From Sneathiella sp. (GTDB lineage: Bacteria; Pseudomonadota; Alphaproteobacteria; Sneathiellales; Sneathiellaceae): 45,834 nt of DNA. Positions within the stretch are counted from its first letter, which is position 1; every line of letters begins with the position of its first letter. The notes under the pieces are model-generated. The model saw nothing but the letters and a program-made list of their open reading frames with translations. It was not told where the DNA came from and ran no database searches. Shown piece by piece: positions 1 to 7,158 of this stretch. The DNA lies in the NCBI GenBank assembly GCA_002706985.1, contig PAKP01000002.1, positions 4,522 through 50,355 of the forward strand, read 5' to 3'. Position numbers and translations under genes: made by a program.

Positions 1-569
1 TCCCCGGTGGAGAGCGCCCGTCCCCAGCTATCGGCGCAGGAAGATTCGCCCACGACCGAGAAATCGAGTTTTTTATAACCCGCCCATTGCAGGCCGTTGA
101 TGAACAGGATCATCTGCGCCGGGGTTGCATAAATCAGGCAGATATCCGGCGGGTTCAGCCGTTTGGAGGCAAGCGGCGAGACTGCCATCGCCTGAAACTG
201 ACCCGAAGGGACCACGGTCATCGCCGACTGGTGATTGCGGGCATCTTCCGGCGTTTCGTACCAGACCCCGGCGTAGCGGGCGCCTTCGCGCCATTCCGCA
301 TCCTGCGGATGCAGCCCCATTACCGCGCCGCATTGCGCGCCGACAAAATCCTCCGCCGTTGCGCCGACGGTCCAGCCGAGACGGCAGGCCTGCGCCACGA
401 TCTGATCGGCGGTATGGATGGAGCTCGGGCGGCGAATCTTCTCGACCGCCTCCATTTCCTCCTTCGTTTCAAACAGCTTCATGCCGATCGGCGTCGCCCG
501 GAGGCGCAAATATTTGTTCAGCCCATCAAGGATCGCGTCCCAATCGTAATAATTTTCGAGTTTTGTCAT
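1..569 (-). CDS. DUF169 family protein (3' end cut by window edge)
   Basis: Reading leftwards from the ATG at 569 there is an open frame of 189 codons with no stop before the window edge, so the C terminus is missing. It begins MTKLENYYDWDAILDGLNKY, then has ATPIGMKLFETKEEM, a cysteine-containing middle (AQACRLGWT, GAQCGAVMGL) and SPDICLIY-like text (NPPDICLIYATPAQMILFI). This layout matches the DUF169 family (COG2043), whose biochemical role is not established. A good ribosome site (GGAG, about 8 nt upstream) supports the start. It is divergent from the MBL-fold gene that follows. The family call is from pattern memory; function is unknown. Confidence 0.75.
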   Translation of the reverse strand, partial: MTKLENYYDWDAILDGLNKYLRLRATPIGMKLFETKEEMEAVEKIRRPSSIHTADQIVAQACRLGWTVGATAEDFVGAQCGAVMGLHPQDAEWREGARYAGVWYETPEDARNHQSAMTVVPSGQFQAMAVSPLASKRLNPPDICLIYATPAQMILFINGLQWAGYKKLDFSVVGESSCADSWGRALSTG

Positions 570-724
570 TTTTATACTCCTTTTTGCAAAGAGTGGCATG
601 AAAGCGCGCGCCTGTCATCCTGTCTGTTGCCTGTCGCGCTCATTATGCCCGCCGCAAAACTATTGAATTTTCCGCGAAATGCGCAATGTTATAGAGGAGT
701 TCCTGTCCCAGACGAGACATATAT

Positions 725-1708
725 ATGACGGCAAAAAAACCCTATCATCATAACCCGCGCGGCGGTTTTCGGAACCCGGAGGGCAGTCCCAACCTCCAGA
801 TGCGCAAGCGCGGCCTGATGCGGTTTATCTACCGGCAGATGAAGAAGAAACAGGTTCCCGAGCTGCCCGTGGGGCATGCGCTGGACCGTTCCGGCGTCGA
901 GGCCGGCATCACTGCGGGCGGCAACCCGAGCGTGACCTGGCTCGGCCATGCGGCCTTCATCATCCGCACCGGCGGCAAGGTGATCCTGACCGATCCGTAT
1001 CTGTCCGAGAATGCGGGTCCGGGCCGGGTTGGGCCGAAACGCTATGTGCCCGCCGCCCTCAAGGCGGAGGAACTGCCGAAGGCCGATGTCATGCTGGTCA
1101 GCCATAACCATTACGATCATCTGGATGCCCGCACGGTCCGCGCCTATCCCTACAAGGAGCATACACAGGTCATCGTCCCGCTCGGCAATGCTGCCTTTTT
1201 CCGCAAGCGCGGCTACACGAAGGTGATCGAGGCGGACTGGTGGGACAGCTGGTCGGAGGACGGGCTGACCATCACTACCCTGCCCGCCGTGCATTCCTCG
1301 GGCCGGGGTGTTCATGACCAGAAGAAGACCCTGTGGGCGAGCTTCGGCATCAAGACGGCGGCGGAGAATATCTGGTTTTCCGGCGACACCGCCTATGGCG
1401 ACATCTTCCATGAGGTCGGTGAGAAACAGGCGCCGTTCGACCTTGCCATCGTCGGCATCGGCGCCTATGAGCCGCGCGAGATCATGAAAATGGTCCATGC
1501 GACGCCGGAGGATGCGATCCGGATCGCCCGCGCCATAGGCGCCCGGCGCGCCCTCGGCATGCATTGGGGAACGGTATTGCTAACACCCGAGGACCCGTTC
1601 GAGGCACCGATCCGCTTCCGCCAGGCCGCCATCGATCAGGACTATGGCGCCGATAATGCCTGGATCCTCAAGATCGGCGAGACCCGCTCGCTGAAAGAGG
1701 CGGCGTAA
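725..1708 (+). CDS. MBL-fold metal-dependent hydrolase, UlaG/NAPE-PLD-like
   Basis: A 327-residue metallo-beta-lactamase-fold hydrolase. The metal-binding HxHxDH motif is HNHYDH at residues 127-132, with the further ligands His190 (PAVHSSGRG), Asp221 (FSGDTAYG) and His280 (GMHWGT). The WLGHAAFII strand before the motif and the position of GDT place it in the COG2220 branch, which includes NAPE-hydrolysing phospholipase D-like enzymes; the substrate cannot be read from sequence. The first about 45 residues are basic, with no signal peptide. Its last 41 bases overlap the 3' end of the convergent membrane-protein gene. The ATG at 725 has only a weak ribosome site. Confidence 0.85.
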   Translation: MTAKKPYHHNPRGGFRNPEGSPNLQMRKRGLMRFIYRQMKKKQVPELPVGHALDRSGVEAGITAGGNPSVTWLGHAAFIIRTGGKVILTDPYLSENAGPGRVGPKRYVPAALKAEELPKADVMLVSHNHYDHLDARTVRAYPYKEHTQVIVPLGNAAFFRKRGYTKVIEADWWDSWSEDGLTITTLPAVHSSGRGVHDQKKTLWASFGIKTAAENIWFSGDTAYGDIFHEVGEKQAPFDLAIVGIGAYEPREIMKMVHATPEDAIRIARAIGARRALGMHWGTVLLTPEDPFEAPIRFRQAAIDQDYGADNAWILKIGETRSLKEAA

Positions 1709-2144
1709 CACCTCTCCGCCGCGCCGCCCGCATCCGGAGGCCATCGCGCATATTGAGGCCGAGCAGGGCAATATTGACGGCCCCGGCCAGCAGCTCGACC
1801 CCCTGCACCCCGTAAAAAACGGCATCGAACGCCCCCGCCTCCGCCTTATGCGCGAGAAAGAAGGCGGCGGGCATCAGGATGAGAAGACCGTTCGCGGCAA
1901 TGAAGGGCATCCGCTTGCGCTTTCTCGCGATCATCGCACCGCCGCGCCCCTTCGCGAGGCGAACCCCCGATATCCCCGCCCCCATCAGCGCCGGGACCAG
2001 CAGCAGAAAACCCCAGGGGATCGCCGTCTTGACCGCCGTCACCATCTGCGGCGAGGCGAACAGCTCCGATACGGCCGTCGACATCCAGAATGTCATAATC
2101 GTTGCGAGCGCCAGAGCCCCGGCGACGGGATGCAGGAATTTCAT
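1668..2144 (-). CDS. small four-helix membrane protein, unknown function
   Basis: About 158 residues with four hydrophobic segments: residues near 6-25, 37-60, 80-95 and 105-130 counted from the chosen start. Arg/Lys-rich loops (VRLAKGRGG, ARKRKRMP) and a basic C terminus suggest a cytoplasmic tail. No recognised family. Three consecutive ATGs lie at 2150, 2147 and 2144; an AGGAGG at 2153-2158 is too close to the first and best placed (8 nt) for the third, so 2144 is chosen. The gene is divergent from a MarR regulator, with two operator-like palindromes between them, so it is the likely target of that regulator. Its 3' end overlaps the MBL hydrolase gene by 41 bp. Confidence 0.7.
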   Translation of the reverse strand: MKFLHPVAGALALATIMTFWMSTAVSELFASPQMVTAVKTAIPWGFLLLVPALMGAGISGVRLAKGRGGAMIARKRKRMPFIAANGLLILMPAAFFLAHKAEAGAFDAVFYGVQGVELLAGAVNIALLGLNMRDGLRMRAARRRGVTPPLSASGSRRS

Positions 2145-2169
2145 CATCATCTCCTCCTCTTGGATTTTA

Positions 2170-2187
2170 TATATAGCAAGCTATATA
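2170..2187. promoter_or_regulatory. operator-like palindrome 1 (MarR divergent promoter)
   Basis: TATATAGC-AA-GCTATATA, a perfect inverted repeat of 8-bp arms around AA. It shares the core ATAGC-AA-GCTAT with the palindrome centred 22 bp to the right, about two helical turns away, so two dimers could bind one DNA face. The placement between divergent membrane-protein and marR genes is typical of MarR autoregulation. Binding is inferred. Confidence 0.7.
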
Positions 2188-2190
2188 ATA

Positions 2191-2210
2191 TTGCATAGCA
2201 AGCTATGCAA
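2191..2210. promoter_or_regulatory. operator-like palindrome 2 (MarR divergent promoter)
   Basis: TTGCATAGCAAGCTATGCAA, a perfect inverted repeat of 9-bp arms around AA. It covers the possible upstream ATG at 2205 of the marR gene, one reason to prefer the later ATG at 2226. Repression by MarR dimer binding is inferred from position and symmetry. Confidence 0.72.
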
Positions 2211-2225
2211 GTGTTAAAAGAGGAA

Positions 2226-2669
2226 ATGACATTTAAAAAGGAACAATCGGCGGGCTATCTCGCCAACCATATGGCGCGGCTGTTCGCCCGCGGGCTGGAC
2301 GCGCGAATCCGCCCGCTCGGCCTCAGCACGGGGATCTTCCCCGCCCTCCTGGAGCTGTGGGAGAATGACGGCCTGACACAGAAAGAGCTGGTGACCCGCC
2401 TCGATATCGAACAGGCGACGATGGCGAACACCCTGAACAGGATGGAGCGGGACGGCTTCGTCACCCGGCGGAAAGATGCAACGGACGGACGGGTGCAGCG
2501 GGTCTGGCTGACCAATAAGGCGCACAAGCTCGAAGGCCCGGCAATCAGCGCGGCAAAGGCGCAGAATGCGGTGGTGCTCTCCACCCTCTCGGCCAAGGAA
2601 CAGGCGGATTTCCTGAAACTCATGGGCAAGGCCGTTGCGGCCATGCGGGCGGGCGAGAAAAAGCCCTGA
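2226..2669 (+). CDS. MarR family transcriptional regulator
   Basis: A 147-residue winged-helix regulator. The helix-turn-helix region is NDGLTQKELVTRLDIEQATM, followed by ANTLNRMERDGFVTRRKD and the wing residues DGRVQRVWLT, the standard MarR signature. The frame is open from an ATG at 2205, but that codon lies inside a perfect operator palindrome and has no ribosome site; the ATG at 2226 follows AAGAGGAA (short spacing), so it is preferred with moderate certainty. Divergent from the small membrane-protein gene; it probably represses both itself and that gene in response to an unknown small ligand. Confidence 0.85.
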   Translation: MTFKKEQSAGYLANHMARLFARGLDARIRPLGLSTGIFPALLELWENDGLTQKELVTRLDIEQATMANTLNRMERDGFVTRRKDATDGRVQRVWLTNKAHKLEGPAISAAKAQNAVVLSTLSAKEQADFLKLMGKAVAAMRAGEKKP

Positions 2670-2671
2670 AC

Positions 2672-3565
2672 TCAGCGCCGGAGCTGGCTGACATATCTCC
2701 GGAGAAAGGCGATATAGCCCCTCTCCGTCTCCCGCAGATGCGGCCGCATCAGCATATGCAGGTTCTCCAGCGCATGGAACGGCACGGCGGGAAAGGCATG
2801 GTGCTCCACATGGAAGGGCATGTTCCAGGCGAGCTTGCGCATCACCGGATTGCTCATCGTCGTGCGGGTGTTGGTGAAGTTGTCCTCCGTCTCCGGGCAG
2901 AGGCCATGCTCGGCCAGCAGGTAAAGCCGCAGGAACGGCTGACCGAGAAGCGCCGGGATGATCCAGACATAGAGCAGCAGGGTCGAGCTCATGGCGATGG
3001 AAACCCCCGCCAGCAGCGCATAGACAAGCAGCATCCCCCGCGCCTCTCGCGCAATGCTCGCGCGGCCATGCGCCGGCACGAAGGGATCATTGCAACGATG
3101 GAACGCGTTCCGGATCAGGGTCCGGAGATGGGAGGCCCAGATCGGCAGGCCGGAGACATGCCAGATATACCCGGCCAGCGTCGCGGGCTTCGGGCGTTGC
3201 AATTCGGGGTCGCGCATCGGGTCCTGGGTGAAGCGGTGATGCTCGATATGGAAATAGCGGAACCATTCGGGCGGCAGGACGATCAGCAGCCCGCTGATCC
3301 ACGCCGTGGCCTTGTTGAGCGAGAGGCTCTTAAACGCCGTGCGATGCACGCTCTCATGCAGCGCGGTAAAGAGGAAGAGGATCAGTATCCCCTGCGGCAG
3401 CATCAACAACGGCCAGCCCGGCCCCTGCATCGCGATCAGCGCCCCGATCAGCAGGATCAGCCCCGCATGCCCGGCAAGATGCACCAGCCCCTTCGCATCC
3501 GAGCGGCGCGTCAACATGTCCCGCTGTCCCTTCGTTAAGGACTTTATAAACTCACGGCTGTCCAT
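2672..3565 (-). CDS. membrane fatty acid desaturase family protein
   Basis: A 297-residue integral membrane di-iron protein. The three histidine boxes of the FA_desaturase family are present: HESVH (70-74), HIEHH (106-110) and HVEHH (252-256), with an extra conserved-looking AEHG (219-222) and NTRTT after it. Hydrophobic stretches flank the boxes (about 28-68, 86-98, 178-210). Such enzymes introduce double bonds into acyl chains, or hydroxylate or desaturate related lipids, at the inner membrane; the substrate is not evident. It ends 2 bp after the convergent marR stop. Start chosen at MDSREF. Confidence 0.85.
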   Translation of the reverse strand: MDSREFIKSLTKGQRDMLTRRSDAKGLVHLAGHAGLILLIGALIAMQGPGWPLLMLPQGILILFLFTALHESVHRTAFKSLSLNKATAWISGLLIVLPPEWFRYFHIEHHRFTQDPMRDPELQRPKPATLAGYIWHVSGLPIWASHLRTLIRNAFHRCNDPFVPAHGRASIAREARGMLLVYALLAGVSIAMSSTLLLYVWIIPALLGQPFLRLYLLAEHGLCPETEDNFTNTRTTMSNPVMRKLAWNMPFHVEHHAFPAVPFHALENLHMLMRPHLRETERGYIAFLRRYVSQLRR

Positions 3566-3635
3566 GGAAAGAGTTTACGGGATAAAGCGGCGCATTGAAA
3601 TGCGACATTTTGCTTACCCAAAATAATATTTGATT

Positions 3636-3655
3636 GTATATATTTTATTATATAC
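3636..3655. promoter_or_regulatory. AT-rich inverted repeat in promoter region of the beta-flower gene
   Basis: GTATATA and TATATAC arms separated by six bases, inside a strongly AT-rich stretch (about 3,600-3,685) just upstream of the small gene at 3686. It could be promoter -10 sequence, an operator, or merely AT-rich symmetry. Confidence 0.3.
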
Positions 3656-3685
3656 TCTTTTTTATAGAAAAAAAGGGGGCTAACT

Positions 3686-4039
3686 ATGGAACCTATATAT
3701 GACAGTACAGGCGCAGTTATTTCTTGGTTGCAAGATGAGAACGTGTATGACTTAAACGGCAAACACCTTGCTATAGTTCGAGATAAGAATGTTTTTTCAC
3801 ATACCGGGCAGCACTTAGGCGTCTTCGGTAGTGGATTGTTTAGGGATCATTCGGGTGATGTAATTGCATTCATGAGAAATGGTTCTGGCGGTCCAATGTT
3901 GCCTATTCCAGCAATACCACCAATTCCGCCGATTCCTTCAATCCCTCCTATTCCATCAATTCCTGCAATTCCACCAATCCCAGCAATACCATCATATAAC
4001 TGGTCAGCAGTCGATTGGACGGCCTTTATTTCTGCATAA
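3686..4039 (+). CDS. 4-fold beta-flower-like small protein with Ile-Pro-X tail
   Basis: A 117-residue protein in three parts. Residues 1-65 contain four similar hairpin-like units with a central D/H-x-x-G turn: IYDSTGAVISWL, VYDLNGKHLAIV, VFSHTGQHLGVF and LFRDHSGDVIAFM. This is the pattern of the 4-fold beta-flower family, whose function is not known. Residues 74-103 are ten uninterrupted I-P-x triplets, a polyproline-like rod. The last residues, NWSAVDWTAFISA, are aromatic and hydrophobic. There is no signal peptide. A strong ribosome site (AGGGGG) precedes the ATG. Base composition is much more AT-rich than the neighbours, suggesting acquisition. The family call is from memory of the repeat pattern. 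Confidence 0.72.
   Translation: MEPIYDSTGAVISWLQDENVYDLNGKHLAIVRDKNVFSHTGQHLGVFGSGLFRDHSGDVIAFMRNGSGGPMLPIPAIPPIPPIPSIPPIPSIPAIPPIPAIPSYNWSAVDWTAFISA
3905..3994 (+). repeat. 9-bp period tandem repeat encoding ten I-P-x triplets
   Basis: Ten tandem units of ATT/ATC/ATA-CCN-NCN encode Ile-Pro-(Ala/Pro/Ser). Synonymous changes between units show it is not a fresh perfect microsatellite, but copy-number change by slippage would stay in frame. Confidence 0.85.
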
Positions 4040-4043
4040 AAAA

Positions 4044-4063
4044 GGGCCCGCCGAAGCGAGCCC
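4044..4063 (-). terminator. rplM-rpsI intrinsic terminator (possibly bidirectional)
   Basis: On the minus strand the sequence is an 8-bp stem with one G-U pair closed by a UUCG tetraloop, followed directly by a run of T, 26 bases beyond the rpsI stop. On the plus strand the same hairpin follows the beta-flower gene and ends in TTTT, but with one mismatch, so it may also stop that transcript. Confidence 0.85.
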
Positions 4064-4088
4064 TTTTCTGTGTCGTATGCTCTCGCGA

Positions 4089-4625
4089 TTAACGCTTGGA
4101 GAACTGGAAGCTCCGGCGGGCTTTCGCGCGGCCGTATTTCTTACGTTCAACCGTCCGGCTGTCGCGGGTGATGAAGCCTTCGGCCTTCAGCGCCGGGCGC
4201 AGGGCCGGCTCATAGGCGGTCAGGGCTTTCGAAATACCATGGCGCACCGCACCAGCCTGGCCGGAGAGACCCCCGCCCTTCACCGTGCAGATAACATCGA
4301 ACTGGCCGACGCGGTCGGTCACTTCGAACGGTTGCAGCAGGATCATGCGGAGCACGGGGCGCGCAAAATAAACGTCCTGATCGCGGCCGTTGACGGTCAC
4401 CTTGCCCGAGCCGGGCTTGATCCAGACGCGGGCAATGGCGTTTTTCCGCTTGCCGGTGGCGTAGGAACGGCCCTGCCCGTCGATCACCGGATCGGGCAGT
4501 TCCACTTCGATAACCTCGGCAGCCTCGATCACCTCGGCGCCTTTTTCAACGGCGGCCGGGGCGTCCGCTGCGGCGCCTTTGGTCAGGTCTTTCAAATCCT
4601 CAAGGGAGTTTGCTTCATCGGCCAT
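4089..4625 (-). CDS. rpsI: 30S ribosomal protein S9
   Basis: A 178-residue S9. The conserved body starts at [20 protein letters not shown], runs through [19 protein letters not shown], and ends in the basic tail [16 protein letters not shown] that reaches the P-site tRNA in the small subunit. The first about 50 residues are an acidic Ala/Glu/Val-rich extension seen in many alphaproteobacterial S9 proteins. It follows rplM with a 2-bp gap, the usual L13-S9 operon, and is followed by a UUCG-loop terminator. Confidence 0.98.
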   Translation of the reverse strand: MADEANSLEDLKDLTKGAAADAPAAVEKGAEVIEAAEVIEVELPDPVIDGQGRSYATGKRKNAIARVWIKPGSGKVTVNGRDQDVYFARPVLRMILLQPFEVTDRVGQFDVICTVKGGGLSGQAGAVRHGISKALTAYEPALRPALKAEGFITRDSRTVERKKYGRAKARRSFQFSKR

Positions 4626-4627
4626 AC

Positions 4628-5092
4628 TCAGGCGCTCCTTACATTCTTGGAATTCATCGACGCAACATCGACCACTTCGGGGTTCTGCGCGGCATGGGGA
4701 TGCTCGGCCCCGGCGTAAACGCGCAGGTTGCTGAACTGCTCCCGTCCGAGCGGTCCGCGCGGGATCATCCGCTCAACCGCCTTCAGGATCAGCCGCTCCG
4801 GATGGGCGCTACCGAGAGTTTTTTCGGCGGTCCGGCTCTTGATGCCGCCGGGATAGCCGGTGTGCCAGTAGAAGACCTTGTCGGTGAGTTTCTTGCCGGT
4901 CAGCGCGACCTTTTCCGCGTTGATGACGATGACATTGTCGCCGCAATCGATATTCGGGGTATACATCGGTTTATGCTTGCCGCGCAGGCGGGTCGCAATA
5001 ATCGAGGCGAGACGACCGAGAACGATGCCTTCCGCATCGATCAGCAGCCATTTCTTCTCCACCTCGGACGGTTTCGCAGAATAGGTTTTCAT
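4628..5092 (-). CDS. rplM: 50S ribosomal protein L13
   Basis: A 154-residue L13, the standard length. It begins [20 protein letters not shown] and contains [33 protein letters not shown] and HTGYPGG, followed by [20 protein letters not shown], all family signatures. The frame is open further upstream to 5179, but the ATG at 5092 matches the family start and has GGAAG six bases before it. First gene of the L13-S9 operon, with a good sigma70-type promoter about 75-100 bp upstream. Confidence 0.98.
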   Translation of the reverse strand: MKTYSAKPSEVEKKWLLIDAEGIVLGRLASIIATRLRGKHKPMYTPNIDCGDNVIVINAEKVALTGKKLTDKVFYWHTGYPGGIKSRTAEKTLGSAHPERLILKAVERMIPRGPLGREQFSNLRVYAGAEHPHAAQNPEVVDVASMNSKNVRSA

Positions 5093-5166
5093 GTAACTTC
5101 CAGCCTTCGCATCAAGCGTGCCATAACAAAATAAAGGGAGCGATTGGCTCCCCGGTCTGATGCGCG

Positions 5167-5195
5167 GGTATAATATCACTCCGCACCCAAGTCAA
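5167..5195 (-). promoter_or_regulatory. sigma70-type promoter for rplM-rpsI
   Basis: Reading the minus strand, TTGACT (5195-5190) and TATACC (5172-5167) are separated by 17 bases. The spacing and the distance to the rplM start are those expected of a strong housekeeping promoter. Confidence 0.7.
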
Positions 5196-5232
5196 CCGAA
5201 ATAATGCAGTTATTTCACCCTTTTATCATTGT

Positions 5233-5246
5233 GGTATTATAATACC
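5233..5246. promoter_or_regulatory. 14-bp perfect palindrome upstream of rplM
   Basis: GGTATTATAATACC is perfectly self-complementary. It lies between the thioesterase stop and the rplM promoter, about 40 bp upstream of the -35 box. It could be an operator or chance in an AT-rich gap. Confidence 0.35.
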
Positions 5247-5270
5247 TCATTTTTATCCACAGGGCATACG

Positions 5271-5690
5271 CTAGCGTTTCGGCGGGATGGCATAGGTCAT
5301 GGTGGCATGGGCGACCGGGTCATCGAGATCGCCCGCAAACAGGCTGAATTCCCCGATAGCGAGGGTCTTGCCGAGCTTGAGCAGCCGCCCCTCCGCCCGC
5401 AAGGTTCCCGGCTCGGGCTTGCGGAGGAAGTTGATATTGAGACTGGTGGTGACGGCGAGCGCGACGGGGCCGATCTGCGCCAGCAGCAGGAGATACATGG
5501 CCGCATCGGCGAGTTCCATCATCGTCGGGCCCGAGACCGTCCCGCCCGGCCGCAAATGCCGGTCCTCCGTTGTCATCAGCACGGTGATCGAGCGGTCGTC
5601 GACATGGGCAACTTTCAGGTTCAGATGATCGACCTGCGGGAAATGTTCCCGGTTGAAGGCTTCGAGCATTTCGGCGGACATGACGGGCAC
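5271..5690 (-). CDS. PaaI-type hotdog thioesterase
   Basis: A 139-residue hotdog-fold protein. The signature is RPGGTVSGPTMMELADAAMY (residues about 46-65), with Gly-Gly at the turn and the Asp of ELADAA in the active-site helix, then TTSLNINFLRKPEPG. Enzymes of this type hydrolyse acyl-CoA thioesters, often aromatic or medium-chain. The start is GTG at 5690 with GAGGA ten bases upstream; an in-frame ATG at 5681 would sit 19 bases from that site. Transcribed toward rplM with no clear terminator between. Confidence 0.85.
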   Translation of the reverse strand: MPVMSAEMLEAFNREHFPQVDHLNLKVAHVDDRSITVLMTTEDRHLRPGGTVSGPTMMELADAAMYLLLLAQIGPVALAVTTSLNINFLRKPEPGTLRAEGRLLKLGKTLAIGEFSLFAGDLDDPVAHATMTYAIPPKR

Positions 5691-5848
5691 GGGCGGTTTC
5701 TCCTCTTATGGGTCAGGGCAAGATAATCGCCCTCCCCCGGCGTCGCAAGCCTTTCGCAGCGCCCGCAGAAAATTAGCCGATGGCCATTGATCCGCCGCCA
5801 GAAAGGATTATGGTATCTGTCAAAGATGAAAATGCGAGGAATTCCCCA

Positions 5849-6655
5849 ATGTCTGGCAGAGAAATAACAAGCAAGGACAATGAAGACATCATCCGCCTGA
5901 ATGTCGCCGATCATATCGCCACCATCACGCTCAACGATCCGACGAGCCGCAACTCCCTTTCGCGCGCGATGATGGGGCGGATACAGGACGTGCTGGACGA
6001 GATTGCCGCCTCCAGCGATATCCATGTGGTGATTATCGAGGCGACGGGCCCGGTGTTCAGCTCCGGCCATAACCTGAAAGAGGTCATTGCCGCCAATGAG
6101 GATGATACCATTGGCGAGCTGCTCACCCAGTGCTGCACGATGATGCAGGGTGTCGTGAACCTGCCGCAGCCGGTGATCGCCCGCGTCGATGGCGCGGTGA
6201 CGGCGGCGGGGACACAGCTTGTCGCCTCCTGCGATCTGGCCTATGCGTCGGAGAATTCGAAATTCGCAACCTCGGGCGTTAATTTCGGGCTTTTCTGCTC
6301 GACCCCGATGGTCGCGCTCAGCCGCAATGTCGCGCCGAAGCAGGCGATGGAAATGCTGGTCAGCGGCGACTTCATCGATGCGGAGCGGGCGGTGGAAATC
6401 GGGCTGGTCAATGCCGCCCTGCCCGAGGGCGAGCTGGATGCGCATCTCAAGAAGATGGCAACGAACATCGCCTCGAAATCCCCTTATGTGCTGAAACTCG
6501 GCAAGGCCGCCTTCTACAAACAGCTCAACATGCCGCTGGATGAGGCCTATAAATTCACCTCCGGCGTCATGCAGGAGAATATCGCCTCCGAGGACGGGCA
6601 GGAAGGCATGCACGCCTTCAAGGAAAAACGCACGCCTGTCTGGCGGGGAAAATAA
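5849..6655 (+). CDS. crotonase-family protein, ECHDC3-like, without catalytic glutamates
   Basis: A 268-residue crotonase fold. The oxyanion-hole segment SSGHNL is at 71-76 and the second backbone segment is VDGAVTAAGTQLVASCDLAY (113-132). Aligned on the CD of the family signature, the two glutamates of enoyl-CoA hydratase (rat E144 and E164) are replaced by Gln123 and Gly143. ATSGVNFGLFCSTPMVALSR resembles the ECHDC3 group. It probably binds an acyl-CoA, but ordinary hydration is doubtful. The frame extends to 5780; the ATG at 5849 with GCGAGGA eight bases upstream is preferred. First of a tight three-gene run with the CoA-binding protein and the sulfhydrylase. Confidence 0.85.
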   Translation: MSGREITSKDNEDIIRLNVADHIATITLNDPTSRNSLSRAMMGRIQDVLDEIAASSDIHVVIIEATGPVFSSGHNLKEVIAANEDDTIGELLTQCCTMMQGVVNLPQPVIARVDGAVTAAGTQLVASCDLAYASENSKFATSGVNFGLFCSTPMVALSRNVAPKQAMEMLVSGDFIDAERAVEIGLVNAALPEGELDAHLKKMATNIASKSPYVLKLGKAAFYKQLNMPLDEAYKFTSGVMQENIASEDGQEGMHAFKEKRTPVWRGK

Positions 6656-6660
6656 GCCGC

Positions 6661-7158
6661 ATGAACCACGACACCTACGCCGATGACTATATCGGCGGCA
6701 TCCTCAATGACGTCAAAACCATTGCGGTGGTCGGCGCGAGCAGCAATCCCTCGCGGCCGAGCTACTATGTGATGAAATATATGAAGCGCAAGGGCTATCG
6801 CTGCATTCCGGTCAACCCGGGCCTTGCGGGTCAGGAACTCCTGGGCGAGACGGCCTACGGGTCCCTTTCGGATATCCCCGTGGCTATCGATATGGTCGAT
6901 TGTTTCCGCGCCTCGGACGCCATTCCGCCGATTGTCGAGGAAGCCATCAAAATCGGTGCGAAAGTGATCTGGATGCAGCTGGGCGTCCGCCATGACGAAG
7001 CGGCAAAAGCGGCGGAGGCCGCCGGCATCAAGGTCGTGATGAACCGCTGCCCCAAAATCGAATATGGCCGTCTCTCCGGCGAGATTGCCTTTATGGGCGG
7101 CCGGTCCGGCGTGATTTCTTCAAAACGATCCAAACTAGTAGGGAAAAAGTCAACATGA
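6661..7158 (+). CDS. CoA-binding domain protein (YccU type)
   Basis: A 165-residue single-domain Rossmann protein of the COG1832 CoA-binding family. The nucleotide-binding loop is TIAVVGASSNPSRPSYYVM (about 20-38), followed by GYRCIPVNPG, the DIPVAIDMVDCFR strand and WMQLGVRHDEAA, ending with NRCPKIE. These proteins resemble the CoA-binding domain of succinyl-CoA synthetase and have no settled function. The stop overlaps the next start in an ATGA, so it is translationally coupled to the sulfhydrylase gene. Confidence 0.9.
   Translation: MNHDTYADDYIGGILNDVKTIAVVGASSNPSRPSYYVMKYMKRKGYRCIPVNPGLAGQELLGETAYGSLSDIPVAIDMVDCFRASDAIPPIVEEAIKIGAKVIWMQLGVRHDEAAKAAEAAGIKVVMNRCPKIEYGRLSGEIAFMGGRSGVISSKRSKLVGKKST

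Noticed and set aside
2205..2225. ATG at 2205 as start of the MarR gene
   Set aside because: It lies within a perfect operator palindrome and has no Shine-Dalgarno sequence; ATG 2226 is preferred, though its site spacing is short, so this is not certain.
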